A DNA stretch of 8,500 nucleotides, taken from positions 1 to 8,500 of the forward strand of contig JAEYRC010000284.1 in the NCBI GenBank assembly GCA_023409675.1, given 5' to 3'. This DNA comes from Bacteroidota bacterium (lineage in GTDB: Bacteria > Bacteroidota > Bacteroidia > Chitinophagales > Chitinophagaceae). The notes under the pieces are model-generated. The model did not search any database. It saw only the letters and a list, made by a program, of their open reading frames with translations, and had not been told where the DNA came from. Position 1 is the first letter of the stretch. Each line of letters opens with the position of its first letter. The position numbers were made by a program, and so were the translations under genes. Below, piece by piece: positions 1-6,098 of the stretch.

Positions 1-1
1 A

Positions 2-199
2 CGGCCATCAGGAACGAATAAAGAAGAAGGAAGAGGAATGCCTGCAACAGATAATGCAGATCATATCGAAGAAAACCTTAGGGCTTCTGAAAAGTACACC
101 GACGGTCAAAATAACCCCAGGGAAGACATGCGGGAAATGAATCCCAACAGAAATACCGATAAGGATGATGCCACCAATGCCGGTGGATACAAGCAATGA
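2..199 (+). CDS. 3' end of a hydrophilic hypothetical protein (5' truncated)
   Basis: An open frame runs from the left edge to a TGA at 197-199 and gives 65 residues. I do not recognise the family. The visible part is extremely polar, rich in Asp, Glu, Asn, Arg and Lys with almost no hydrophobic residues, so it is probably a disordered tail or a small soluble protein. There are no membrane segments or Cys residues. An in-frame ATG at 38 follows the purine-rich stretch AAGAAGGAAGAGGA, so a 53-residue protein wholly inside the window is also possible. The frame stays open upstream of that ATG to the window edge, which is why I treat it as truncated. The opposite strand is also open here (8-196) and would be hydrophobic. 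I take that as the antisense shadow of the polar codons. Confidence 0.5.
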   Translation, partial: RPSGTNKEEGRGMPATDNADHIEENLRASEKYTDGQNNPREDMREMNPNRNTDKDDATNAGGYKQ

Positions 200-219
200 T
201 TCAACAGTGTAGTAGAATT

Positions 220-259
220 TTCCGGAATAATTAACTTTTAAAAACTAAAAATTCCGGAA
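220..259. promoter_or_regulatory. Paired TTCCGGAA palindromes upstream of the plug-protein gene
   Basis: Two copies of the perfect 8-bp palindrome TTCCGGAA lie at 220-227 and 252-259, with centres 32 bp apart, close to three helical turns. Extended by one base they form a 9-bp inverted repeat (220-228 with 251-259) around an AT-rich 22-base loop. They fill most of the 82-bp spacer before the ATG at 282. They could be an operator bound by a dimeric regulator, or a stem-loop in the leader. The regulator is unknown. The same 8-mer also occurs once inside the downstream coding region (1630-1637), which weakens the case. Confidence 0.3.
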
Positions 260-281
260 CTTCCGCTCTTTGTGGAATACT

Positions 282-2699
282 ATGAGAACATTTTTGATAC
301 GGACCTGTTTTACCTGTTGTTTATTGTTAGCATCCGTTTTATTGGTACAGGCACAGCGCCTGGATTCCCTGTTGAATATATTGGATACCCGTTATCCGCA
401 GGAGAAACTGTACCTGCATTTTGACCGGGCAGCTTATAATCCGGGAGAAACGATCTGGTTCAAAGCCTATTTGTATTCAGGAGCATTTCCTTCACCGTTC
501 AGTAAAACCTTATACACCGAACTGGTAGATCAACAGGGGCGTGTGCTGGAACGCAAGACAGCGCCCTTTTTTCAGGGTGGTGCCGCAGCGGCATTTGATC
601 TTCCTGCCGATATCTCCAGTTCTACGGTGTTTGTCAGGGCCTATACTACCTGGATGCTCAATTTCGACTCCTCATTCATCTTTGAAAAAGCACTGCCCGT
701 ATTAAATGTCGCTAACGAAACAAAATCTGTAGCGTCCAATACCACAGCCGAATCTCTGCTGGATTTCTTCCCGGAAGGTGGTGACCTGGTAGAAGGTATC
801 CCGTCCAGGGTTGCGTTTAAAGCTACGGATAAGCGCGGTTTTCCGCTCCGGATCACCGGACAGGTAGTGAGTTCTAAAAATGAAAAGGTAGCAGACCTTG
901 TTCCCCTTCACGATGGAATGGGTATAATTTCGTTTACCCCTGTACGTGGTGAAAAATATACCGCAAAATGGAAAGATGAAAAGGGTAAGGCGTATACTAC
1001 AAATCTTCCAGCAGCATTAAAGTCAGGGGTGGTGCTTGAAATTAATAACGCGTCGAACGGTATTAACTTCAAGATTAATAAGCATGAAACGGCTGATTTG
1101 AATGCCGTATATGTTGTTGCCCATATGCATCAGCAGTTACTTTACCGGGCAAAAGCCAACCTGCAAAGCAGTCCGGTTATCAGTGGCGTTATTCCCACTG
1201 AAAATTTACCAACAGGAATTGTACAGGTAACCGTTTTTACGGAGGATGAAAAGCCGCTTGCCGAACGGATCGTATTTGTACGGCAGGATGACTATTATTA
1301 TATAACTGACCTCAATATGGCGCTACGGGGTTTGGCGCCGCGAGGAAGGAATGTAATTCAGATTGATGTGCCGGACACCATCCGTGGAAATCTTTCCGTA
1401 GCGGTTACAGATGCCGATCTCAATCCGCCGCTTCGGGGTGAGGATGATATCTTTTCACACTTACTGGTTGCCGCCGATATCAAAGGATATGTGCATAATG
1501 CCGGGTATTATTTTTCGAGTGATGTGGATTCGGTTCGCAAACACCTCGACCTGGTAATGATGACCAATGGCTGGAGACGTTTTAAATGGGAAGACGTGCT
1601 TGCGGGCAGGTGGCCGGAAATCCGTCATCTTCCGGAAGATTATCTTTCGATCAATGCCGCCATTACCGGACTGAACAGAACCGTACTTTCCCGCCAGGAA
1701 ATGACCGCTATCGTGGATATAAACGGTAAACAGGAGATTATCAATATTCCATTGGATAGCTCTGGTAAGATAAGCATACCCGGATTGATATTCTACGACA
1801 CCGCTAAAGTGTATTACCAATTTAATAACGATAAGGACCGGATTCTCACATCATCGGCCAGCTTCGCGTTTACCAATGGCCTGATCAATAAGGAAATGTC
1901 GAAAAGCATTGAGGCCGGATTACTGGCCCGGCTTCCTATACCCGATTCGCTGACGGAAGCCCGTAATAAACGTCTGGCTGAGCAGCAGATCGAAATTTTT
2001 GAAAATGAGAAACGCCGGGTGCAAACACTTGATGCAGTGGAAGTGGTGGCACAGGGAAAATCATTGAAAGAACGCATGGATGAGGAGTATACTTCCGGAC
2101 TTTTCAGCGGCGGCGATGGCTATACCTTTCTGACAGAAGGTGATCCCTTCGCGGCGTCCTCCATGACCGTACTCAATTACCTGCAGGGTAAGGTTGCCGG
2201 ATTGCAGATCGTGGTGAATGGTCCTCAGGCTTCACTTTCCTGGAGAGGTGGTACACCAACCCTGTTCCTGAACGAAATGATGAGCGATGTAAATATGATC
2301 CAATCGATCCCAATGACGGATGTTGCCATGGTGAAAGTATTCCGTCCGCCATTTTTTGGCGGAGCCGGTGGCAGCAGCGGTGGCGCTATTGCCGTCTATA
2401 CCAAAAAAGGCCAGGCATCCCAGGATCCGAAGTTTAAGGGACTCGATTTTGCCAAAGTGCCGGGATATACACCACCAAAACAGTTCTTTGCTCCCGACTA
2501 CTCGCAATATGACGAATCGCATACCCAAACCGATCTGAGACCAACGCTATACTGGAATCCCTTCATTCTTACGGATAAGGATAACCGTAGGTTCCTGCTC
2601 ACATTCTATAATAATGACATTACCAAACGGATACGTGTGGTTATTGAGGGGATCAATGAGAGCGGGCAGATCACGCGTATAGAAAAAATATTTGAATAG
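282..2699 (+). CDS. Secreted MG2-like / TonB-plug domain protein without a beta-barrel
   Basis: 805 residues. Residues 1-24 form a signal peptide, with likely cleavage after VQA. Residues about 35-145 resemble an MG2 macroglobulin domain (YNPGETIWFKAYLY). Residues 161-240 begin with the FFPEGGDLVEG motif seen in Bacteroidota proteins of this type and look MG3-like. Beta-rich segments follow to about 540, then a charged helical linker (555-582). Residues about 583-710 resemble a TonB-receptor plug (LDAVEVV, LQGKVAGLQI, SWRGGTPTLFLNE, GGAIAVYTKKG). The end (about 753-795) is another beta domain with TLYWNP and VVIEGI motifs. No 22-strand barrel follows, so it cannot be a complete transporter. 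An envelope role in assembly or receptor partnering is inference. The frame opens at a TTG (270), but the ATG at 282 gives a normal signal peptide and is preferred. A lipoprotein gene lies 14 bp downstream. Confidence 0.85.
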   Translation: MRTFLIRTCFTCCLLLASVLLVQAQRLDSLLNILDTRYPQEKLYLHFDRAAYNPGETIWFKAYLYSGAFPSPFSKTLYTELVDQQGRVLERKTAPFFQGGAAAAFDLPADISSSTVFVRAYTTWMLNFDSSFIFEKALPVLNVANETKSVASNTTAESLLDFFPEGGDLVEGIPSRVAFKATDKRGFPLRITGQVVSSKNEKVADLVPLHDGMGIISFTPVRGEKYTAKWKDEKGKAYTTNLPAALKSGVVLEINNASNGINFKINKHETADLNAVYVVAHMHQQLLYRAKANLQSSPVISGVIPTENLPTGIVQVTVFTEDEKPLAERIVFVRQDDYYYITDLNMALRGLAPRGRNVIQIDVPDTIRGNLSVAVTDADLNPPLRGEDDIFSHLLVAADIKGYVHNAGYYFSSDVDSVRKHLDLVMMTNGWRRFKWEDVLAGRWPEIRHLPEDYLSINAAITGLNRTVLSRQEMTAIVDINGKQEIINIPLDSSGKISIPGLIFYDTAKVYYQFNNDKDRILTSSASFAFTNGLINKEMSKSIEAGLLARLPIPDSLTEARNKRLAEQQIEIFENEKRRVQTLDAVEVVAQGKSLKERMDEEYTSGLFSGGDGYTFLTEGDPFAASSMTVLNYLQGKVAGLQIVVNGPQASLSWRGGTPTLFLNEMMSDVNMIQSIPMTDVAMVKVFRPPFFGGAGGSSGGAIAVYTKKGQASQDPKFKGLDFAKVPGYTPPKQFFAPDYSQYDESHTQTDLRPTLYWNPFILTDKDNRRFLLTFYNNDITKRIRVVIEGINESGQITRIEKIFE

Positions 2700-2708
2700 A
2701 ATCAAATG
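2689..2708 (+). other. Small hairpin over the stop codon of the plug-protein gene
   Basis: ATTTGA (2690-2695) pairs perfectly with TCAAAT (2702-2707), with one further G-U pair outside (2689 and 2708). The 6-base loop contains the TAG stop at 2697-2699. No T-run follows, and the next ATG is at 2714, so this is unlikely to be a strong terminator. It could modulate translation or mRNA ends between the two genes, or be chance in AT-rich sequence. Confidence 0.3.
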
Positions 2709-2713
2709 CTCTT

Positions 2714-3526
2714 ATGCTAAAGCTAATTGCTTATTCTATCCTTATTTGCTTTCTTTATGCATGTTCTTACAAAACAATTCAACTTCCACACAGGCAGCCC
2801 GATGCTATTACGGGCACTGCATTTTATCAACAGGCCGTTGCTTTTAATTGGCAGCAAAGGGATTCTTTTGTTGTAAATGAAATTTTGGCGGGCAACATAC
2901 CTCCTTTTCTTAAAAAGTTTGTCCCCATACATGTGCAGATCACTGATTCCGCATCTGGCAAAGTGATCAAAGCAACTTATTACGTGGCGCCAGATTATCT
3001 TAGCGTGGGTAGTGCCGATGATTGGGCCCGGGTCAATATTACACCTATGGCTGCCCAAAAAATTGCAGATAGCTTTCACTGTTTTCTACCCACCACCAAA
3101 ATGGTAGATGATATATACCAGGCCGCTGTCGTAAAACTGGCACCGGTACCTTTATATGCCTTCCGTGACAGTACGCCAACCATGTATCATCATCACCTGA
3201 TCATAGAAGGACAGCGTAAAGGACGCCAGGGATTGATAGGCGGCATAAAAAAAGATATCGTTCTTAGTGGTAAAGTTCCCAGACATAATAAACCCGACAG
3301 GGTAGCTATTTATGGCTGGCATAAATTGGATGGGAAGCCCATTCAGCCCCTATACACAGGACATGTTAACTGGTATGTTGATTATAGCCAGGGCATACGG
3401 CTGGTATATGAAAAACTACAGGTAGATGGCAAGTGGATGACCTACACAGAGCTATTACAAGACAGGGTTTTGCATAAGCTTCTGTGCAATGAGGAGTATT
3501 GCGACTTTTACAGATATGAATACTAG
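2714..3526 (+). CDS. Predicted lipoprotein of unrecognised function
   Basis: 270 residues. The N-terminus is a short hydrophobic signal ending in LYAC, with Cys17 as the likely lipidated residue, so the protein should sit in the outer or inner membrane facing the periplasm. I cannot name the family. The C-terminal half has a dense block that looks conserved: PTTKMVDDIY (126-135), YHHHLIIEG (158-166), GGIKKDIVLSG (176-186), VAIYGWHKLDGKPIQPL (197-213) and HVNWYVDYSQGIRLV (217-231). The His, Lys and Asp residues in these motifs could form a catalytic or ligand site, but that is inference. Cys258 and Cys263 near the end could form a disulphide. The start is the only suitable ATG before the signal. 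The 14-bp gap from the plug-protein gene suggests one transcript. No terminator is visible after the stop. Confidence 0.75.
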   Translation: MLKLIAYSILICFLYACSYKTIQLPHRQPDAITGTAFYQQAVAFNWQQRDSFVVNEILAGNIPPFLKKFVPIHVQITDSASGKVIKATYYVAPDYLSVGSADDWARVNITPMAAQKIADSFHCFLPTTKMVDDIYQAAVVKLAPVPLYAFRDSTPTMYHHHLIIEGQRKGRQGLIGGIKKDIVLSGKVPRHNKPDRVAIYGWHKLDGKPIQPLYTGHVNWYVDYSQGIRLVYEKLQVDGKWMTYTELLQDRVLHKLLCNEEYCDFYRYEY

Positions 3527-3696
3527 TTCTGCCCGTTTATAATTGATGCGATAAATCTTAATGCAACTTCCTTCTGAATAATAAATGCCAGCATACTCAA
3601 GTGGTTTGATATGGCAGGACATCGGGCAAATAACCCATGATCACGGAGTTTATAAAACTTCATTGCTCCACTTCATCCTGAAAAAAATCTGTTCTG
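3527..3696. other. Convergent spacer, no convincing gene
   Basis: 170 bp between the lipoprotein stop and the esterase stop. A plus-strand frame (3585-3791) runs into the antisense of the esterase gene and has no recognisable protein character. A minus-strand frame of 46 codons (3523-3663) also spans it. I see no RNA gene or repeat here. The right end holds the likely esterase terminator (3681-3703). Confidence 0.5.
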
Positions 3697-3703
3697 TCAG
3701 AAC
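3681..3703 (-). terminator. Probable intrinsic terminator of the esterase gene
   Basis: Read on the minus strand, GTTCT and AGAAC form a 5-bp stem with a GAC loop (3691-3703). A 3-base gap is then followed by a run of seven T (3681-3687). The esterase TGA (3697-3699) lies at the top of the hairpin. The stem is short, so the call is moderate. Confidence 0.45.
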
Positions 3704-4551
3704 TGATGAAAACCCATGGAAACAAATTGCAGCACTTCGGGAAGCGATTCGCGCCAGTAGGTCCAGGTATGCGCGCCTTCACGGATCCTGAATTCGTGCG
3801 GAATATTCTTTTTCTTCATCAGAATATGGGCAAGGCTGTTGCCTTCATATAAAAAGTCGTCATCTCCGCAATCGATATACCAGCGAACGGATTTCTTCGT
3901 AGAATCGGGCATATCTTCCAGCATTGCCAGGACACTGTGTTTTCGGAAATAGTCTGTCTTTTGGGTTTGCGAAAGATTAAGATTTCTGCGTTGAAGCATC
4001 TGCTCCGCTTCCTGTTGATTAAGGGGGCCCAGGTATGCGCTTAACGGACAGGCCGCTGAAAACAAGTCGGGCCGCCGCAAAGCATATATGAAGGATCCGC
4101 CTCCACCCATAGAAAGCCCGGCTATAGCCCTGAAGCGCTTTTCCTTTTTGATCCGGTAAGTTTTTTCAACAAAGGGCATGAATTCCGTAAAGAAAAAATC
4201 TTCATAATTCCATTCACCATTCGCGTCATTGAAATATCCACGGGTGCCGGTATTTGCATCCGGCATGATGATGATCATCGGGGTAGACTTACCGGATCTT
4301 ATCGCCTCATCGGTAATACGCTGCACTTCACCGAACTGCACCCATCCGGTCTGATCGTCACCGGCGCCGTGAAGCAGGTATAATACAGGATAACTGCGCT
4401 GACTGGATTCATAATCCGGGGGCAGGTATACGGCATACTTCCTCTCCATTTTTAAAATCTTACTGGGCAGGGTAAGAGCATCAAAAACTTTTCCCTGCTG
4501 TGCATGAACAAGGCAGGGCAGCATTACCAATAAAAAAGCAATCAGTCGCAT
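3697..4551 (-). CDS. Secreted esterase, FrmB/Esterase-D-like alpha/beta hydrolase
   Basis: 284 residues, a normal length for the esterase (PF00756-type) family, which includes S-formylglutathione hydrolases, acetyl-xylan and feruloyl esterases and mycolyltransferases. Residues 1-17 form a signal peptide (cleavage near VHA-QQ), so it acts in the periplasm or outside the cell. That favours a role on carbohydrate esters or similar substrates over cytosolic formaldehyde detoxification. Visible family marks are VYLPPDY (41-47), LLHGAGDDQTGW (59-70, oxyanion region), the nucleophile elbow GLSMGG with Ser147, the acid region DCGDDDFLYEGN (Asp232 most likely) and GAHTWTYW with His261. The triad is complete, so the enzyme should be active. 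The substrate cannot be read from sequence. The gene lies 54 bp downstream of the permease gene on the same strand, and the two may be co-transcribed. Confidence 0.9.
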   Translation of the reverse strand: MRLIAFLLVMLPCLVHAQQGKVFDALTLPSKILKMERKYAVYLPPDYESSQRSYPVLYLLHGAGDDQTGWVQFGEVQRITDEAIRSGKSTPMIIIMPDANTGTRGYFNDANGEWNYEDFFFTEFMPFVEKTYRIKKEKRFRAIAGLSMGGGGSFIYALRRPDLFSAACPLSAYLGPLNQQEAEQMLQRRNLNLSQTQKTDYFRKHSVLAMLEDMPDSTKKSVRWYIDCGDDDFLYEGNSLAHILMKKKNIPHEFRIREGAHTWTYWRESLPEVLQFVSMGFHQF

Positions 4552-4605
4552 GAGAAAAAATTTACTATAAGATACAGAAATTATGCACTCAGTCGGAAAG
4601 ATAAT
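4552..4605 (-). other. Permease-esterase spacer with an AT-rich inverted repeat
   Basis: This 54-bp spacer holds most of a 7-bp perfect inverted repeat (4578-4584 with 4601-4607) separated by 16 bases. The repeat overlaps the permease TAA at 4606-4608. On the minus strand TATCTTTC (4592-4599) resembles the Bacteroidota -7 element TAnnTTTG at 7 of 8 positions, but no good upstream TTTG is seen. A weak internal promoter or processing site is possible. Confidence 0.2.
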
Positions 4606-5469
4606 TTAGCGTCGGGGTCGGTTGGCAATATAAAGCCCTGCCAGTACCAACAGTGTTCCTGCCCATGTATACCAGGTGATCGGTTCCCGCAGTAGCACGG
4701 CAGCATAGATAAAACCAAAAACAGGGCAGAGGAAAAGCCAGAGTGAAGCCTTGACCGCATCGCGGCGAACCAGGTAGAACCATAACTGCAGGGCAATGAT
4801 GGATACCGGTACGATCAGCCAGCTAACGGAAAGCCAGAACCGCGTATCCGGAGTCCATGATTTTTGTTCCGAAGAAAACCAGGCCAGGGGCAGAAGCACA
4901 AGCCCTCCGAGAAAAACCTGCCAGGCATTGATGATAAGCGGCGAAAGTGTCCATTTTATGGAAGTATAATAAACGGTAGCGAGGGAAACCGATATCATCG
5001 CGAAAAAAAGGATCAGCAACCCGCGCAAGGTAGCATGGCTCGACAATAGGAGCGGATAGGTGGCCAGCAGTACGCCCAGAATACCGAGGATGATGCCGGA
5101 AATTTCGGCTTTCCCAATTCCGCGCTTGAGCCAAAGTGCGGAAAATAAAAGAATAAACAATGGATTGGTGGCGGTTGATAAGCTTCCGATACCCGCCGAA
5201 ACTTCCCGAATGGCATACACAAAGGCGCCCAGGTAAATAGTTGTATTCAGCAGGCCGAAAATCAGTAACTGCTTCCATTCTGTTTTTGTAGGAAAGCGGG
5301 CGCTTTTGTGCTGTGCCAGGTGAGCATAAATCAGCATCAGCCCCCCCGCGATAAGAAATCGCGTAGTTGCCAGCACCAGAGGTTCTGCCGACTGCAGCCC
5401 GAATTTGGTGGCTACAGAGGCTGAAGCCCACAATATGGAAAATAACAGTCCGGGTAATATATAATTCAT
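4606..5469 (-). CDS. EamA-family (drug/metabolite transporter superfamily) permease
   Basis: 287 residues, the usual size for a ten-helix DMT-superfamily carrier in the inner membrane. Hydrophobic segments fall near residues 3-21, 31-50, 68-86, 93-113, 121-139, 148-168, 178-197, 211-231, 240-260 and 265-283, which fits two five-helix EamA repeats. Family-like features are the N-terminal GLLFSILWASASVATKFGL, the ATTRFLIAGG in helix 2, and CPVFGFIYAAVLLREPIT before the last helix, which matches the common LxEPxT pattern. Members export amino acids, nucleosides, sugars or drugs. The substrate here cannot be inferred. The protein ends in a basic tail (NRPRR). The start is the only ATG that keeps the whole first helix. 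A small GC-rich hairpin (5478-5490) lies just upstream of it. Confidence 0.9.
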   Translation of the reverse strand: MNYILPGLLFSILWASASVATKFGLQSAEPLVLATTRFLIAGGLMLIYAHLAQHKSARFPTKTEWKQLLIFGLLNTTIYLGAFVYAIREVSAGIGSLSTATNPLFILLFSALWLKRGIGKAEISGIILGILGVLLATYPLLLSSHATLRGLLILFFAMISVSLATVYYTSIKWTLSPLIINAWQVFLGGLVLLPLAWFSSEQKSWTPDTRFWLSVSWLIVPVSIIALQLWFYLVRRDAVKASLWLFLCPVFGFIYAAVLLREPITWYTWAGTLLVLAGLYIANRPRR

Positions 5470-5477
5470 GCAACTGC

Positions 5478-5490
5478 TTCGGGGGCCGAA
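5478..5490 (-). promoter_or_regulatory. GC-rich hairpin in the permease leader
   Basis: TTCGG (5478-5482) and CCGAA (5486-5490) form a perfect 5-bp stem with a 3-base loop, ending 8 bases before the permease ATG. It would lie in the ribosome loading zone of the mRNA and could lower translation. There is no Shine-Dalgarno sequence in it. It is short, so chance is possible. Confidence 0.25.
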
Positions 5491-5629
5491 ATTAACGCAA
5501 TTATAGGCATACCTCAGCGGAGATTTCCTTTGTTACGACCCTGAGAAATTCTTTCAACTTGGTTAAAAAACCCGCTTTTCAGCCTATCTGAAGCAATTGT
5601 AGCATGCAAATTGATAATATTAAAGGACC

Positions 5630-5644
5630 TTTGCACCGTGCAAA
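5630..5644. promoter_or_regulatory. 15-bp dyad TTTGCAC-C-GTGCAAA, candidate operator
   Basis: A perfect 7-bp inverted repeat around one central base, with half-sites TTTGCAC and GTGCAAA. A further TGCAAA lies at 5605-5610. The form fits the operator of a dimeric helix-turn-helix regulator. It ends 31 bp before the ATG at 5676, which suggests it controls the small gene. It would be coding if translation began at 5604, so it also bears on the start choice. Confidence 0.4.
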
Positions 5645-5675
5645 TGACTATCAGAAGCGCTTAAAGAAAACTATT

Positions 5676-5951
5676 ATGCAGATTCATTATAAACGTAATA
5701 TTCACTTCACCCGCCTTATTAAAGCTGAAGGCAGGCTGCGGGAGTTCAATTTCAGAAAGCTAACCGGATCAGATGGTGAGCCGGTATTTACAGTAGATGT
5801 AAGTGATGATCGCGGAAACCGTATTCTTTTCCGTATGAACAAAACCGGAAATGAATGGACCATTGAAAATCAGAAACAGCCGGCTTGGATCCTGGAGAAT
5901 GAAAAACAGTTTCATTCCATTATTGAAGAAGAACTGGGTCAGGCGGGATAG
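5676..5951 (+). CDS. Small hypothetical cytoplasmic protein (91 residues)
   Basis: I do not assign a function. From ATG 5676 it is a compact 91-residue protein with no signal or membrane segment. It reads as alternating beta strands (FTRLIKAEGRLREFNFRKL, FTVDVSDDRGNRILFRMN, WTIEN) followed by an acidic amphipathic C-terminal helix (about 70-89). Such short proteins look familiar from Bacteroidota genomes, but that is memory and unverified. The frame is open back to an ATG at 5604, which would add 24 residues (115 in all). I prefer 5676 because the added part has no structure and covers the 5630-5644 dyad. The preceding permease gene is divergent, and an intrinsic terminator overlaps the stop, so this is probably a single-gene transcript. 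Confidence 0.7.
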   Translation: MQIHYKRNIHFTRLIKAEGRLREFNFRKLTGSDGEPVFTVDVSDDRGNRILFRMNKTGNEWTIENQKQPAWILENEKQFHSIIEEELGQAG

Positions 5952-5970
5952 CCGGTATCCTTTCTTTTTT
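5945..5970 (+). terminator. Intrinsic terminator of the 91-residue protein gene
   Basis: GGGATA (5945-5950) pairs with TATCCT (5956-5961), including one G-U pair, around the loop GCCGG. The T-rich run TTTCTTTTTT (5961-5970) follows at once. The TAG stop (5949-5951) straddles the 5' arm and the loop. This is the best terminator in the window. Confidence 0.65.
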
Positions 5971-6000
5971 ATCTACAGCCCATCAATAACAGCATCATCT

Positions 6001-6040
6001 TTCAATATAATTGAACAGTTCATAGCTGCTCATGTGCACA
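6001..6040. promoter_or_regulatory. Overlapping dyads upstream of the CBS-domain gene
   Basis: TTCAAT-ATA-ATTGAA (6001-6015) is a perfect 6-bp inverted repeat. It overlaps TGAAC-A-GTTCA (6012-6022), and the palindrome TGTGCACA follows at 6033-6040. All lie 59-98 bp before the ATG at 6099, where operators or promoter elements would be expected. A TATATTGT at 6071-6078 partly resembles the Bacteroidota -7 element (6 of 8). No promoter is called with confidence. Confidence 0.3.
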
Positions 6041-6098
6041 GGTTTAGCATCCTGCTGTTTGCTTTTGGCGTATATTGTGCATCATTATCACCAATCAT

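Noticed and set aside
1461..1820. Minus-strand 119-codon frame inside the plug-protein gene
   Set aside because: It is antisense to a well-supported coding region and its protein resembles no family.
3585..3791. Plus-strand 68-codon frame in the convergent spacer
   Set aside because: Its last third is antisense to the conserved catalytic-His end of the esterase, and its protein has no recognisable features.
3763..4040. 12-bp direct repeat CCAGGTATGCGC at 3763-3774 and 4029-4040
   Set aside because: Both copies are inside the esterase gene and are read in different frames (AHTW and SAYLG). A few 12-mer repeats are expected by chance in a window of this size.
4823..5473. Minus-strand 216-codon open frame overlapping the permease gene
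   Set aside because: It is a shifted frame of the EamA gene. Its protein has no coherent membrane or domain pattern, while the permease frame has ten clear hydrophobic segments.
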